A program made the position numbers and the translations under genes. A stretch of DNA of 64,000 nucleotides, from positions 3,174,501 through 3,238,500 of the forward strand of contig OX327696.1 of NCBI GenBank assembly GCA_946807835.1, given 5' to 3'. Below are positions 46,279 to 60,472 of this stretch, one piece after another. Under the pieces are notes generated by a model. It did not search any database. It had not been told where the DNA came from and was given only the letters and a program-made list of their open reading frames with translations. Within the stretch, counting starts at the first letter, position 1. Every line of letters starts with the position of its first letter. This DNA comes from Ailanthus altissimus. Taxonomy: Eukaryota > Streptophyta > Magnoliopsida > Sapindales > Simaroubaceae.

Positions 46279-48488
46279 TAACAGAACTCGACCCAGAATC
46301 CTACAATGTGGACCTAGGTAGGCCTTGCCGGCACTTTAACGGAACGCTTCCCAAAGTCCGCTATCAACCTTGAAAAATTTCATGAGGTGAACCCTAAAAT
46401 TTCTCTTAATTTCATTATGATATATTCTCATAACCACGGGAAAATTTTTAATTTTTCTAAAAATCATGAATTACAATGGACAGAGTTTTTCTTGTTTTTC
46501 TGAAAATCTATCTTTCATAAACCTACAAAAAATACACTTCAATATTTCTCACATCCCTTAGCTGTAAAGGGGACCTCCCGTTACTTCCCAAATAAATCAA
46601 CACAGACATTCTTGATCATACTTTAACAGACATCCACAGTAGAAAAACCAACCATTTCAAAAAGGTATAATATTTATTTTAGTTCCAAAATCTGTTATGA
46701 ATGCTACACAATGCAAAACTAAATATGATACATGTATATGCACTAAATGTAAACATATAGCTCTGTACATGCACAGGGGATCGTCGTAGGGCTAGCCCAC
46801 TACTGATCCACAGGAGAAACAGTAGACTGTACATTGTTGACTGTACTTGGGGGGAAAAATAGAAACACAAAAAATAAAGGGTGAGTTGATAAACTTAATG
46901 AGGAGGTGTGAAATCTGAATAAATGTGGAAACATATTGAAAATTCTAAAAAGTATTGAAAACTGTTCTTAATCGTTTTTAAATCTCGAATACTGACAAAA
47001 TTCTACCAAGCGGTTTTCTTTATTTAAGATTTTTGAAACTTAATAGACTACTGTTGAAGTTTGTAAACATTATTAACAAATATTTTTATTCAGTGAAAAA
47101 ACTACATATCTCATACAATTGTATAAAACTTTTGCTCGGTTCTATTTTGTCTGAAAAGCACCAATTGCTACCCTAATGGTGGACCTATTCGTCGACATAG
47201 CCGACGAAATTAGTCGGTCACAGGGCGGTCTCCGCTAGCAACAACCACTGTGACCAATCTGATAAACTGATAAATCTCAGACATCTCACTATATATGTGG
47301 CGAAATATACATCGCAGACATATAGTGAGACAACATCCCTTAGCATGAGCGACTCACTGACTCGACACCCCGGAGTTAGTAACACTCAACCCAACTGACT
47401 GATCTGCCCATAAATACGGGGTGTATCGGCTGGGTCTATACTATCCCCCCACAGGGATCTGAATCTGATAGCTGATAACTGATAAATGGGTACCACTGGC
47501 CTTTGAAAACGGATAGTATCTAAAAACTGTTTCTTGAAATTGATATGTAAATTTCTAAAATCTATTTCTTACTACTGTAAAATGAATCTATAAACTGTTG
47601 AAAATACTGAACTGTAATTTTGTAGTTTTGCAGTAATTTTTTTTATTTTACTTTATTTTATTTTATTTTTTAAAAATGATAAATTTTTAATTCTCATTAT
47701 ATCAAGAATATCAAATAAAATATCACTATACTTTTCTTAATTCTTAAAAATCACGTAACGTAAGTAAATTACCTGAAACAACAACATTTAAATCAGAAAA
47801 AGTACATAAATACTAATAATTTAAAATAAACTGCATTTTATTTCTTTTAATTGTTGTCCCACTCACCAGCTGTCCTACGTTAAAGTTTCTTTTTCGAGCT
47901 TATCCTTTCACCGGTTTCGACCTTCGACGCCTACAAAGCATAAATTACGCTTTAGTTCCCCTAAAATGACCACCATTCAAATTACCAAAATACCCCTAAA
48001 GTATATCTTTCGGCCACCATCAAAATTCCTTTCTAAATTTATAATTTTGCCCTCAACAATCTCAATTTATGCAAAAACTACCATGTTTTGTCAAAGGGGT
48101 CCATAATCCCTTATAATTTTCTTTGGACATAATTACTCCTAATCTTTGTCATAAATGACCATTATGTCTCATATCCTAACTTTGATTTTCGCCCATCAAA
48201 ACTCATCTTAAGGGTCTTAGAATTCATTCTTAACTCTCAATTTTAGCTAATTAATCTTGTACCACTAAAAATTCTAAAATGGCCAAAATGACCCAAATGG
48301 AATTTTTACCATTTTTCAAATTTCATCTTACCTATGGTCTTATCTACTCCCCAAATTCATTCTAATGCCCTAAAGTTATTCAATTGAAGTCTAATTATAC
48401 AAAACCCTAATTTACTATTCTAGGGTTTGGAATTCTCACCTTTTAAAGCAAATTTACCCTTAATCCACCCTTAAATCTTACTTAGGCA
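46279..48488 (-). repeat. Gypsy-like LTR repeat, reverse strand
   Basis: Left end TAACAGAACTCGACCC corresponds to the end GGGTCGGGTTCTGTCA of the copy at 7190-7599. The right end, read in reverse, starts TGCCTAAGTAAG. About 2.2 kb, non-coding. It includes an inverted pair around the TATATGTGGCGAAATATACA block (47274-47330) and a GC-richer zone at 47155-47470. No matching target duplication was found, so the right boundary is tentative. Confidence 0.55.
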
Positions 48489-48494
48489 CTTGAA

Positions 48495-49395
48495 AACAAC
48501 TTGAATTTGGGTATAAAGCTTTATAGAGATAGAGCTAGGAGGCTTATAAGACTCTCTCAATCATTGTACATAGATAATGTCTTCGAAAGGTATAATTTCA
48601 GTAACTGTAAGATAGTTAATATATCTTTTAGAGATGACGTTTATCTTTTGAGGAATATGTGTCCTCAAAGTGAAGATAAAAATGTTAGAATAGCTAACAT
48701 ACCATATGCATCAGCTTTAGGAAGCTTGATGTATGCTATGATGTATATGAGACCTGACATCAGTATGGTTGTAAATGTTACAAGTTGATATCAATCTAAT
48801 CTAGGCGAAAGCCATTGGATGGCTGTGAAACATGTCCTTAAATATCTTAAAGGTACTAAGTACAACTTTCTGATATATGGAGAAAGTGACTTATAAGTGA
48901 GAGGATATACAGATTTAGACTTCTAGTTTGATCTAGATGATAGAAAATCTACATCTGGATACGTATTCATTCTCAATGGTGTTGCAGTTAGTTAGAAGAG
49001 CAAAAAACAGTTGTCCACAGCTGATTCCACAACAGAGGTAAAATATATTGTAGCCTCAGAAGCAGCAAAAGAAGCAATATGGATACGCAAATTTATTGCT
49101 GAACTTGGAATAGTTCTAAGTGCAATAGATCCTATACCATTGTTTTGTGACAACAACGGAGCTATTGCACAAGCTAAAAAGCTGAGAGCACACCAAAAGT
49201 CTAAGCTTGTGGAAAGAAAATACCATATCATTAGAGAAATCTTGGCTAGATGAGATGTAATAGTTTGTAGAATAGATTCTATAAATAATATAGTAGACCT
49301 ACTCACTAATGCTTTACTCTAAAAGTATTTGAAAGACATGTGGAGTCAATGGGCATTTGATACCACCATGAATGGCACTAAAGCAAGTGGGAGTT
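48495..49395 (+). pseudogene. Copia reverse transcriptase/RNase H fragment
   Basis: 48501-48788 gives the thumb/connection region (RLIRLSQSLYIDNVFERYNF; PYASALGSLMYAMMYMRPDI). 48800-49255 gives RNase H (GYTDLDF, RKSTSGYVF, STADSTTEVKYIVASEAAKE, RKYHIIREI). Stops occur after VNVTS, SDL, DF and AVS. A purine-rich AAAGCAAGTGGGAG at about 49381 precedes an LTR start. The upstream half of pol is missing, replaced by the LTR at 46279-48488. Confidence 0.85.
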
Positions 49396-51454
49396 ATTAA
49401 AATTTGTGCTTATTTGCCATCCCTTTATGTATGAATGTTTGTTTAATACTTATACTAGTATTTTCATTTCATTAAATCGTTAATTATATTTTATATATGG
49501 TAAGATGCTTATAACTTTTCAGACATTGTATGATCTAAAAGAGTTTAGATCTGGTCTAAATAAGTTTAGATTAGTGCTAAGAATTAGCAATGCTGAGAGT
49601 TATATATGTTAAGAGTTGGCACTGATAAGAGTTATCAGGGAATAAGAGTCAGCGATATTTAAACAGTTAGAGCCTTGTCTGAAATGGAACAAAAACCTAA
49701 GAATATATTAGTAATGACGTAGTTGTAAATAGTGCTAAGAAATGTCATTATGCAAATATGTTCTCAAATATTATGTTCCTGATCTATCTTCACTAATACT
49801 GGTTTGTCAGTGAATACCTTAATAAATATATAGACCGGTGTATGTCTATATTTGGATGGTCTAGATGGTTAGTTTTAGTAGACCATGAGTTTAGTGGAAG
49901 CTCAAATAGAGATACAGATATTCAGTAAGGATTGAATACTGAACATACTCACAAAGACCTCTAATAGACATCCCATAAAATCGTCAATAAAGGGTCTTTT
50001 GAGTTGAGTAGTAATCGTGGTCCTTTAACCTGAGTGCTACGGTGGGTTTGTGAGTGATCCACTATACTTTGGTTCCACACATGTTAGAAACCTTTCATGG
50101 TTTGACCGCTGTGTATCGCTGGGTATAGTTCGATGCTCACAGAGTCTAGTGTGCATAGATATGAAATCCATCAACTCATTTAGGTGAGTAATATATCCTA
50201 ATGCTCTAAGATTGTATTTCAGAAGTCTTATAGCCATAAGTAATAATTTCTAAAAAAAGAGTTTAACCTTAGCAATAAATAATATCACAAAAGTGTTTAG
50301 AAATATTATTTATTGAAATACAATTCTAGAGATAAGTTTACGGTCAGGCATATAGAGATTTGTCGGTGTTGATCTATATCTCAGCTCTACTCGGATATAA
50401 ATGATGGAGGGATTAGACGAATATGTTATAATCTCAACTTGTATGGTCTAACGCGGTAATATCCATAATGTGTGTATAGAACATCGTTCACGAACGTATA
50501 GAAGAGTTCCATATGACAATTCAGGCATGGACTTAGAGAGTCTCATAATATGAAATGTACTAATTGTGCACTAGAGTAGCATTATGGATTGAATAGTTTC
50601 ATCCTAGAAATTTCAACAAATCAAAAATATATTTCAGGGTTCTTCAGGTTATACACTTATCTAGACTTAAATGTTAAGTACATTATTTAATTAGTTGGCA
50701 AGAGTTATTAATTAATTAAATGTTGACAAGTGGCACAATTTTGTTCCATGAATTATTTCACTATGAATTCACCTATTAACCATGTTAGTAAAATCAAATA
50801 AGGTAAAAATTAATTATTCAAATAGTTTTTTTTGAATAATTGAATAAATATGGCTTAAATAAATAATAAAATTTACTTAGTTATTTATTATTTTGGTTTA
50901 GGTGGAAGACATATACCTAATTAGGTATAATTGCCACCAAATTTTTTTTTTTTGGGTTTTTTGGCTACTTAATCAATTTTGGGAGCACTTGTAAAGTGCT
51001 TAACACACCTAAACATTATTTTGAATAATTGGTTAACAAAGGGTGAAGAAAACAATGTGCATGTTGAGAGGGATTGGTTGAGAGTTTGATTTTTGAGAGT
51101 TTTTCTTTGAACAAAGGGTTGTGAGAAAAACTGGAGAGAAAGAAAAATAAATTCCTCTTATTTGTCTTTCAAGAAACAAAACTTTGTTGCTAGAAATTTA
51201 ATTGCTACTATTCTAACTTCACATCCCACCAGATTGTTGTGAACTAGAATTAAATAATAATGCACTTTAAGGTGAGCTTAAAGTTGGAGCTAGGAAGAAT
51301 TCAGAATTGAAATCTTCGCCAAAGTTTTTCTAGGGTATGTTTTATGTCATCTTATGTTGTTAATGATATAAGTTAGATGTGAATATGTTGATTATATGCT
51401 TAATTTCACTGCAAAATTTATGTATATAATACATGTATTTAGTTTTTTTTAACA
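49395..51454 (+). repeat. Probable 3' LTR of the preceding copia fragment
   Basis: Follows the polypurine tract and starts TATTAAAATTTGTG. About 2 kb, non-coding. The end is placed near TTTTTTTTAACA at about 51454 because the next copia fragment begins soon after; this is an estimate. Short repeats of TAAGAGTTRKCACTG/TAGCAATGCTGAGAGTTA lie at 49570-49660. Confidence 0.5.
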
Positions 51455-51509
51455 TGTACACAATCACATACATATACCTGAAAACACATTAATAATCATA
51501 ACCTATGAT

Positions 51510-52304
51510 ACAAGGTTATTTTGATACTAATTGGATATATCAATCCAATAAGGTGACGTCTACTAATGGATATGTGTTCACCTAGGGTGGAGGAGCCAAA
51601 TGATAAAAATCCATTAAACAGAATTGTATAGCACAGATTATCATAGAATCAAAATTAATAACCTTAGAAAAATCTTGTTTTGGGCTTGAGTGGTTAAGGA
51701 CACTCATGAGTGATCTTCCCATTAACACTCACCCTTCTACAATAATTTTTATAAATTATGATTGCCTAGTAATGATTGCTAGAACAAAGAATAAGATTTA
51801 TAATGGAAAAGGTAGGCATATTCGTCTACGGTATAGCATCATAAAATAACTGCTAGAATCTAAAGTGGTGAACCTAGATTATATAAGGTCAGAGATGAAC
51901 TTTGCCAATCCTCTAATAAAGCTACTAGATAGGAGATTAGTGAAAGATTCATCAAGGGGGATAAGACTTCTGCCTAGTGCTTAAAACAATAGTCATGGTA
52001 ATCTACCTATATGATTGATGATCCCATTGAAGTAGGTTTATAATGGTAAAAATAAGTCACTTGTTGTACTACCAATTGTGATTTGTGAGTCTCTCCTTAT
52101 GGTGAGATAGTGCATCTACAATGAAAAAGGGTGAGTTAGTCTCTTAATAAAATCTATAATCCTTTTATAAGGTGGTGTGTTAAACCTGCATGATACACTT
52201 GATGGAGTGTCACCTATATGAGTATAGAATTAGTTGGTTCTTATGAGAGCTAGGTTGGCATCTCTAGAGCACTCATGAAACTAGGAAGGCACATAACCAT
52301 TAAT
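51510..52304 (+). pseudogene. Second copia RNase H fragment
   Basis: Reads DTNWIS, TNGYVFT, SIKQNCIAQIIIESKLITLE, then NKIYNGKGRHIRLRYSIIKQLL-like and NFANPLIKLLDRRLV. These are the C-terminal RNase H landmarks of a copia lineage distinct from the one at 48495. Several stops and a frameshift near 51600. It continues, non-coding, on the other side of the solo LTR at 52305-55019. Confidence 0.8.
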
Positions 52305-55019
52305 TGTCACACTCCAGACCCAAAAAATATGACACATGACATAACTTACACTCATTCAATAATATTTAAACATTCATTTCAATTTGTTTCAGAATTATAA
52401 CAATTGAATTATGACTGGAACAATTAGTAAACCAGAGATACACAGAGTTTTCTCAGAGATTAACACTCTACTACGTCACCAGTAGCCACTTGGTTACCAG
52501 AAGCCCATAATATATTCATTGCAAATTCTTACTTAAAATCAATCCATAACCACACTTGATGAAACTTAAACTAAATCCAACCACACACAATAAAATAATA
52601 CATAAGTATTTATTCAATAGGAACAAATCAAATATCTTATCCTACGTGTCCCCAAATAAAACACTCAGCAACCTAGCAACTTAGGGAACCCAATGAACAA
52701 CAGAAGCCTTGCCAAATCTGTTAAGTACACATATACCTTATTTACCTGAAATCACCATAAACTGTAATGAGTATAAAACTCAGTAAGCATACTAGTTTTT
52801 CATATATCAAAATACAAATACATATATGTACACAATGCATGTGTATGATATACTGTGATAAATCAAAATCATAATCTTATCAAATCACATGTCAGGTAAG
52901 CGCTTACACATTCTTTTAAAACATATAATAGGAATACTATCACCTAACTACTACTTAGTAGGACTTACACATCACATCACATAATGAGCCAAATGTCACT
53001 CGTAGGTGACATACCGTATGAGAGGAATAGTATAAGTGAGATTTAAATTACATATATATAATGCTCAAGCCCGAAGGTAAGAGCCAAACCCTCACCCTGA
53101 TCATCGGTGAGTCCTCTTACATGCACCAATACGCCACCACACGAATGTGATGACTCAATCTTCCTTTAGGTACCAATAGGATCCTCCCTACATACGGAAC
53201 ACATAACATATACCAATCCCGAATGAAAGGCCACACATAAAGGCTCCACAAATCGCATACGATACTTACTAAGTCAACAGTGAGCTCAAGCATCCTCAAA
53301 ACACAAAATGTTTCTCATTGACATATTACACTTTAAAGCTTTCTTTGTTAAACACATTTCATTTTGAAAGCTCACTTTCAAAAACACATGTATGTCTATG
53401 CTCAATGTCAATGCTCACATTCATAAATATATGTCTTTTATATTTTATATCAAATATACTTTGGCATAACATAAACATATTTCTAAGCACATTTACAAAA
53501 TCATACATAGACAATTACTATGCTTATTGTGATTTCAGTAAAAGTCTAGTATACTTACCTCTTAGCACTTTCAGCTATAAGGCTTAAATCTCTTTAACCT
53601 ATCAATGGAGATTAATCCTTTAATGAGCCTCAACATTCATACAAAATACTTTAAATAGCTTTAAAAATTACACATATTGCACTTATCACATCGAATTAGT
53701 CTAATTACTTGGTTTCTTAAAACCTGTCATTCTGACCACTTACACTTAACAAAATTTTCTTATACATCAAATGATGTCCAATTACTCCAAAATCAGAATA
53801 TATCATTCTTGACTCACGTATCCTTCTTATATATGAATGTTATATCATAAGTCCTACACATTCCATTTCATGAACACTATTAAATCCAAACTATTATTCT
53901 AGCGGGATCAAGATATTTACTGAACAGTATTCAGTCTCGTAATTTTGTAAAATTAGATACTAATTCAAAAATTACAAAAATACTACAGAATTGCTCTTGA
54001 CACATATTTCAATCTATGATAAATATTTCACTTCAAAATCCCTGCCAAAAGTATTTTAAAACTACTTTATTCCATAGATTTAAAAATCTGTTAATCAAAT
54101 ACTGCAATGAGCTGATACACTTTAAAAATTTATAACAATTTAACCACAAGAAAATAAATTCTTAATTCTGAGTATATCATATTAGACATATAAGCTTATC
54201 ATATTCCACAAATTCATAATTTTTGAAGATCATTCAGCAGGCCAAAAATTATTTGGCACTGTATCTACTGTTCACACAGGAAATTTCCAGAATTTCAGGG
54301 TCATTTGATAAATATATTAAAAATTCATTTCTGGAATTTTCAATCGATTCAAAGTCTCAGATGATCCTAAACATGTCTAATTTCATATACTTAAAATTCA
54401 AAACCAGAATTGAATCACAGCAATTTATAAAATTCTTGGATCAAGAGACTGTCAAGCAGAAATTCTACAATTTATCATGATTTATCAAGCTATCTACATA
54501 GATCATCATCAATTCTCACAATATCTTATGAAATACACATCAAATCCTCAATTATACATATTTCTAGAAATCAAAAATTAAAGGAATTAACTTAATTAAC
54601 ACCAATAAATTGAGAAATAGTTGTGATATACCTCTTAAAATCCAAAATTTCAATTTCTTCTTCTTTTTCTTCTTTTTCTTCTCTTTCTCTCCCCTTTATT
54701 TCTCTTTTCTCTCTCTCTAAAGGGATAGCTCGACCCAAAAATGAGTAACTTATGGTTTCAAAAGTGTATTTTTATACTAAGAGGCTAATTTTTGAGATTT
54801 ACGAATTTGCTCCCAAAACTTTCAAAGTATTATAATTTGGTCCCTAAAATAAATCTAAAGTCTTGCAAATAAACCCAATGCTAATAGTATGTCCTAAACC
54901 TATACAAACACTACTAATAACAATACATAAATCAAGTATCATCCACATATAAATAAAATATGTATATTTATATATATATAAATACTTATTCTTACCGGTT
55001 ATGGATACTGGTTACTACA
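52305..55019 (-). mobile_element. 2.7-kb gypsy-like solo LTR nested in copia
   Basis: Begins TGTCACACTCCAGACCC, ends GGTTACTACA, and is flanked by a perfect TTAAT (52300-52304 and 55020-55024). On the minus strand it starts TGTAGTAACC and ends GGTCTGGAGTGTGACA, as in Tekay-type chromovirus LTRs. It contains a pyrimidine-rich TTCTTT tract (54655-54720). Joining the flanks restores the copia 3' region, so it inserted into that element and then lost its body. Confidence 0.88.
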
Positions 55020-55266
55020 TTAATAGTACCAAATTGCAGACAAAAGCAAGTTCTAGAGAGTTTAACTTGATCATTTAATCCTCTATTTTACATCCAAATG
55101 AATAAAAGTTGATAGGAACTTGGTTTAATCTAGTTCTTATAAAATACGGTTACTTAATCAATGGATTGGTTTATAGCTTGGAAGAGCACTAATTCATATA
55201 AATTAAATTCTACTTTAATATTGTGATTGATTTGATTCGCATTAGCTTATTCCAAATATGTGGGGA
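55020..55266 (+). other. Copia 3' untranslated segment ending in polypurine tract
   Basis: Continues the copia fragment 51510-52304 and ends ATATGTGGGGAAT immediately before TGTTGG, as expected for a plus-strand priming site and LTR start. Confidence 0.65.
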
Positions 55267-55846
55267 ATTGTTGGTATTTGAGAATGTATTTCAAATAAAT
55301 AAATAACTATAAAATTAAGTGTTAAAGTAGAGAGAAATAGTAGAAGAGAAAGGAAGACGAATGAGAAGTGCACAATTCGTAGGAGGCTTAGGCGTCACAA
55401 TGCTCCAGTCTTTGGACTGGGCGCCGCAATGCCTAGGCCTAGAATAGTGACTCTTTGGAGAGTCATCTACCCATTCCAATGGGTGTGGCCTTCCTAAGAG
55501 ATGTTATGCCGCTCCATAGAGACACACGAGCTCTATAAATACTACAGACACTCTTTATTTAATAAACCAACTTTCTTTCATTTAATAAATGAATTTTTTC
55601 TATCAACCACTTTCAAAGTTCACACTTGTTGTCCAAGGAGGTTATCTTTGGTGTGCATCTTTACAACCTCTAATAAGTCATTGAATCCTAAAACTATGTT
55701 ACCTTTTCAATCCAAATGCACTTTGATTATTATTAATTTTGGAGGTATAAATAGTTTAAGAACAGTGCTAGCACGCCTTGACTTTATTTGTTCTTGTTCT
55801 ATCCGTGTATCCACATTCCCCATACAATACATATTTTAACAACAAC
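55267..55846 (+). repeat. 3' LTR of the second copia fragment
   Basis: TGTTGGTATTTGAG to about TTTTAACA. It holds a short GC-richer module (55390-55440: AGGCGTCACAATGCT, GGGCGCCGCAATGCCTAGG) and CTCTATAAATAC near 55531. A small open frame at 55501-55839 is LTR sequence and not a gene. Confidence 0.7.
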
Positions 55847-56426
55847 ATTATCATGCCTTAAATTTCTCAATTTGTGATCACATGTTGTTCATACTTATTA
55901 CTAGAAAGGGAAATTCATAATTTATTTATACATAACACTCTAATATTATACATGTATCCAATCAACTCTTTCTAGGCATAACTTACATTGATTTGCTTAT
56001 ATATCTTTTACTAATATTTTCATATACATTTTGAGAAATAAAGTTAAGTTTTCAATTCAACAAAATAAATCTATAATCACCAATATAGCTTAGAATTCTC
56101 TATAAACTATAAAATTTATTCAATATATTATTCTAGCACATATTCTAACGATATCTAACATAAATCATATTAAAAAAAAAATTTGGTCTAACATTGTAAC
56201 ATTTATTTAACTCAATACAAAGACTTTTTTTTAACAATATTCTATTAACAAGATTAAAATTTTAAAAATTACTACAAGATAATCACAACTTTTAAAATTA
56301 TAACAATTAGAATATACAAAGCACTTTTATTCTCACTACTTATTTAACATTTTGACATGCCATAGCATTGTAACTTACTCTTTGTACGTGTGTTCATGTA
56401 TACAATCATGTTATAATAATACACGT
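55847..56426. other. AT-rich spacer, nothing recognised
   Basis: No gene, RNA gene or repeat family could be identified in this 580-bp stretch. Confidence 0.6.
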
Positions 56427-57163
56427 TGTTAAGGGCCGAACCCTTTTTTTAATTGGACAAGTATAAATAATGCAAAAATAAATGAGAAACTATAATAGAG
56501 AAAGAAAGGTAGAAGAAAAGAGCACAAGTATTTACGTGGTTTGGCAATTGCCTATGTACATGACGGATAAAGATTAATGTTTCTTATTAATGAATCAATA
56601 AGCACTCATTAAGAATGCCTTTACAAAGACCACTAAAGTGCATAAAATACTCTCTCTCTCTCTCTCAAAACCAAAGGGAATTACAAACAATTGCTCTATC
56701 AATTGTGATTTGTTGTTGTGATTGTGATTTTGTGATATCTTTCTCAAACATAAAATAAGGTTTATATAGTGCTAATCACGTCCTTAATAAACCCTAAGTA
56801 GAGTTGTATAGGGATAACAACTCAAATCTTAGTAGAAGAAGTAATTTGGAGATATAGGTTTTTGCATTGGTGCTGCAACGCTACTTTTCCCGAGGGCCAG
56901 CGCTATAACTTCGCTTCCTTGCCATGATGCCCCTTGCTTGGCACTGTAGTGCCACTTTGGGCCTTGTGACACTACAACTCATCTCTTTGCCACAGCCTCA
57001 AGGTACCATTTTTTATGAGTTTCTTTACTCTAGACACCTTCTATTTTCCTCTACATGTCTTCTTCTCATTGGCCATCTCAAAGCCATCTTTAAAATGATT
57101 TTGTAATCACCATTTTCACAAATTCACTTGATTCAAAATATACTAAGAAGCTCTAAAATATCC
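56427..57163 (-). repeat. 3' LTR of a reverse-strand copia element
   Basis: On the plus strand it starts TGTTAAGGGCC. It contains the TTACGTGGTTTGGCAATTGC block typical of copia LTR ends here, a (TC)n run (56650-56667) and a GC-richer module near 56870-56960 (GGTGCTGCAACGCT, GGCCAGCGCTATAACTTCGC). The inner end is set by the purine-rich AATGTGGAGATGAAGGA read on the minus strand. Confidence 0.7.
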
Positions 57164-59620
57164 TTCATCTCCACATTACCTTACTTGCTTACTTAGTGGT
57201 AACTCTAGTTAAGTCATTATATAGGACAAGCTTAGAAGAGGGCAGTGGCTTAGTCAACATATATGTGGAATTTTTAGATGATGCAATATTTGTTAGACTA
57301 ATCTTTCCACTTAAGCTATCTCTCTAATGAAATGGAGCTACACATCAATATGTTTAGACTTCTCATAAAATACTTGATGCTTGCTTAGGTGTATGGCACT
57401 CTGGCTATCACAGTATACACCGATGTGAATATTTTCAATAGCCATATTCTCTTTACATATACTTTCTTAAAATATGCACTTTTTAATAGCTTCACCCACA
57501 ACTATATACCCTGCCTCTGTGGTTGATAATGTTACCACGTGCTGTAGAATCGACCTCAAGCACACATTATAACCAAACACTATGAATACATATCTAGCCA
57601 ATGACCTTCTCTTGTTGAGGTCATTTATATAATCTGAATCGACGTATCTTCTTACCATTCCAAATTTATTCTCCACCCTCTTGTATAACAATCCTTGCTT
57701 CAATGTTCTCTTGAGATATCTTAAAATTCATTTAATTGTAATATCCACACCCAAAATCCTCTTTGCTACTCTTAAATCCTTCATCTTAAACTTGTCACTC
57801 AACTGCTTCTTTAACTTCTATATTTCTTTCATATATCTACATGCAATAAGTATGTCATCCACATATAAAAAGAAATACATACTCATCTCACTACTTAGGC
57901 TCTTAAAGTACATGTAATGTCATACTTGCTTCTATTAAACCCACAAGTCATCATGAAATCATGAAATCTCTTATACCACTGCCTAGGAGATTGCTTCAAT
58001 TCGTATAATAACTTCTTCAATAAACAATCATGCTCCTCTATTCCAGGTTCTTCAAATCCTTATGGCTATTACGTGTATATTTTCTCAAGCACTCTATATA
58101 AAAAGGTTATCTTTACATCCACCTAATCTAAATGTAAATAGAGGTCTACACAAATGGCTAATAAAACTTTAATAAATGTATGCTTGACTACTAGTGAGAA
58201 TATCTCATACAAATCTATTACCTCACATTGAGTGAAACCTTATGCCACTAGCCTATTTTTAAACCTTTTAGGCTTTTCTCAAAGTATCTCCTCCTTAACC
58301 TTGTATACCCATTTACACCCAACTAGTTTTTTTACTTGGAGATTTCTCCACCAATTTCTATGTTTTATTCTTGAGAAGGGAACTTATCTCTTTCTTCATG
58401 GTCTGCTGCCACTTCTCACTATTCCCAGTCTTCATAGCCTCTCCAAACATCTTAGGCTCATTAAACTTAAGAGTGAATGCTAACTTAAATGCATAAACAA
58501 TTAAATCTGCTTGTGCATACCTAATCGATGGATTTACCGTTCTTCTTAACCTATCTCTGGATAGTTGGCTCTCTTCAAGTTCCATTCCAGTCTAACTTTA
58601 GGTGGCCTTAGAGAAACTAGCTGGTGTCTTTTGTTTGACTTTAAGGGGTGACTTGCTAAAGTGTTGATTTGGGGGCATCTTAGATCTACTTTTCATCTTC
58701 ACTTCAATTTTAAATATTGTTGTTGAATTTCCCTTAGGCACAGGCTCTTCCTTCACTTATTCTTGAGGAACTTTCATTATTACCGTCTCATTGAATATCA
58801 AATCTCTACTTATAATACTTCTTGATTGCTTCAACTCATTGCACCACACCTTGTATCCTTTCACACCTTCAGGATACCCTATGAATATCCTCTTCAATGT
58901 GCTAGGTTCCAACTTACCTTACTTTACATGTACAAAAGCTGGGCAACCAAATATTCAAAGATGATTATATTTTAGAGGTTTGCCTAATCACTTCTCTTTT
59001 AGTGTCTTAAAGTCTAAAGTTGAAGAAGGGCTTCTATTGATTAGGTAGGCTACTGGCGTTGCAGCCTTACACCAAAACACCTTAAACACTCTTTCATTGG
59101 TGAACATGTATCCAACTGTTTTAGTCAATGTCATATTCATCTTCTCTGCCAAACCATTCTATTGCGATGTTGATCTTATAATTTTGTACCTTATGATCCT
59201 ATGCTTAGCACAAAAGCTATTAAACTTTTTGTTGTAATACTCGAGGCCATTATCAGTCTTTAGCCTTTTAATCTTCTTGTCAATTTGATTTTAACAAGGG
59301 CTTTCCATGTTTTGAACATCTATAACACTTGTTCCTTACTCTTCAACACATATACCTACAACTTCCTTGAATAATCATCAACGAATGTCAATAAATATCT
59401 TGCCCCACTATGAGTAACTGTCTGCATTGGCCTTTAAATATCTAAGTGTATATAATCAAGAATGCCTTTTATTTTTTGCTCTCTAGCATTAAAGCTTACG
59501 CTAGTGCTTTTCTAACCACAAAATGCTAAGAAAAACTCCAATTGCTGAAACTTATCTTTACCAATCGCTTTTTGATCATGTAAGTCCTTTACTAAACCTT
59601 ACAGATGCATGGTATTTTTT
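57164..59620 (-). pseudogene. Copia pol on the reverse strand, 5' truncated
   Basis: Minus-strand order from high to low coordinates: GAG-pre-integrase remnant near 59550, integrase (FVDDYSRKL, ERVFKVFWCKAATPVAYLIN, GCPAFVHVK-like) at about 58920-59400, reverse transcriptase start at 58358-58585 (RYAQADLIVYAFKLAFTL), the active-site YVDDILIA at about 57845-57870, RNase H at 57467-57703 (VTLSTTEAGYIVVGEAIKK). Many stops. The 5' LTR, gag and protease are missing. Confidence 0.85.
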
Positions 59621-60235
59621 ATGATGTTTTGATAAAAATTAAGGCATCCATGTGTTAATTAATATGACCATTAGATGAAATCAATGGTCTATAATATTAG
59701 TTCATTTTTATTTTTAATTATTTTTTAAAAAATTATGAACCTGCTAAAAAATTTGTTAAACAGGTTGCCGCTAGGGTAGGCCCTCAAGTGCAATGAAGAA
59801 TGATATTGTAGTTAGTTGATATTTAATATGTATATAAAAAAAATATATCATTCTTCAATATGAATAAATTCCCAAAGATTTATTCAATCATACATCATTT
59901 GTAATTTTAAAATAAGAATACAACCAGCATAAAAATATTTACTACTACTATTTTATAACAAAAAAATATTTTCTACTATTATTGTACAATGAATCAACTA
60001 TAATAATCAACATACCATAATCGAGATACCATATTAAATACATCCTGTCACTGTATTTGTTATTAGACCAAATAAAGGAAGGTATATAATTTTGGAAAAA
60101 AAAACTAAAATAATAATCTTTTGAATGATTTCGAAAACATCAATGCATATATTAAGCAAGAGTTTTGCTCTTTTGTAAACGTCTACATGATAGAATAATA
60201 GGAAGTAGTGCTACGAATACAAGTTTTTGTTTCTC
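59621..60235. other. Downstream flank of the FAR gene
   Basis: AT-rich and without a recognisable gene. It should contain the 3' untranslated region of the FAR transcript just left of 60236. Confidence 0.55.
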
Positions 60236-60429
60236 CTAGTATTTGACTACATATCTCATCAGGTTGGGAATGTGAGTATTTACAAGATAGTCTCCCCAGT
60301 CAATGCACGTAGGGTCAAAATTGATTGAATCCGCCTCTACTCCTTTCTCTCTTATTGCAGCTCGTAATTTCTCAGTGTTTGTGTCATCAAAGCTGCATTA
60401 TAACTCACAAATTAATAATATATTTGGTA

Positions 60430-60472
<43 letters not shown>

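Noticed and set aside
46279..48488. Insertion of this LTR directly into the copia fragment at 48495
   Set aside because: The left flank holds no copia sequence and no target duplication matches, so the junction may be a later rearrangement.
54223..54480. 85-codon frame
   Set aside because: Lies within the gypsy-like solo LTR 52305-55019 and resembles no known protein.
57681..57917. Plus-strand frames over 57681-58483
   Set aside because: Antisense shadows of the reverse-strand copia reverse transcriptase.
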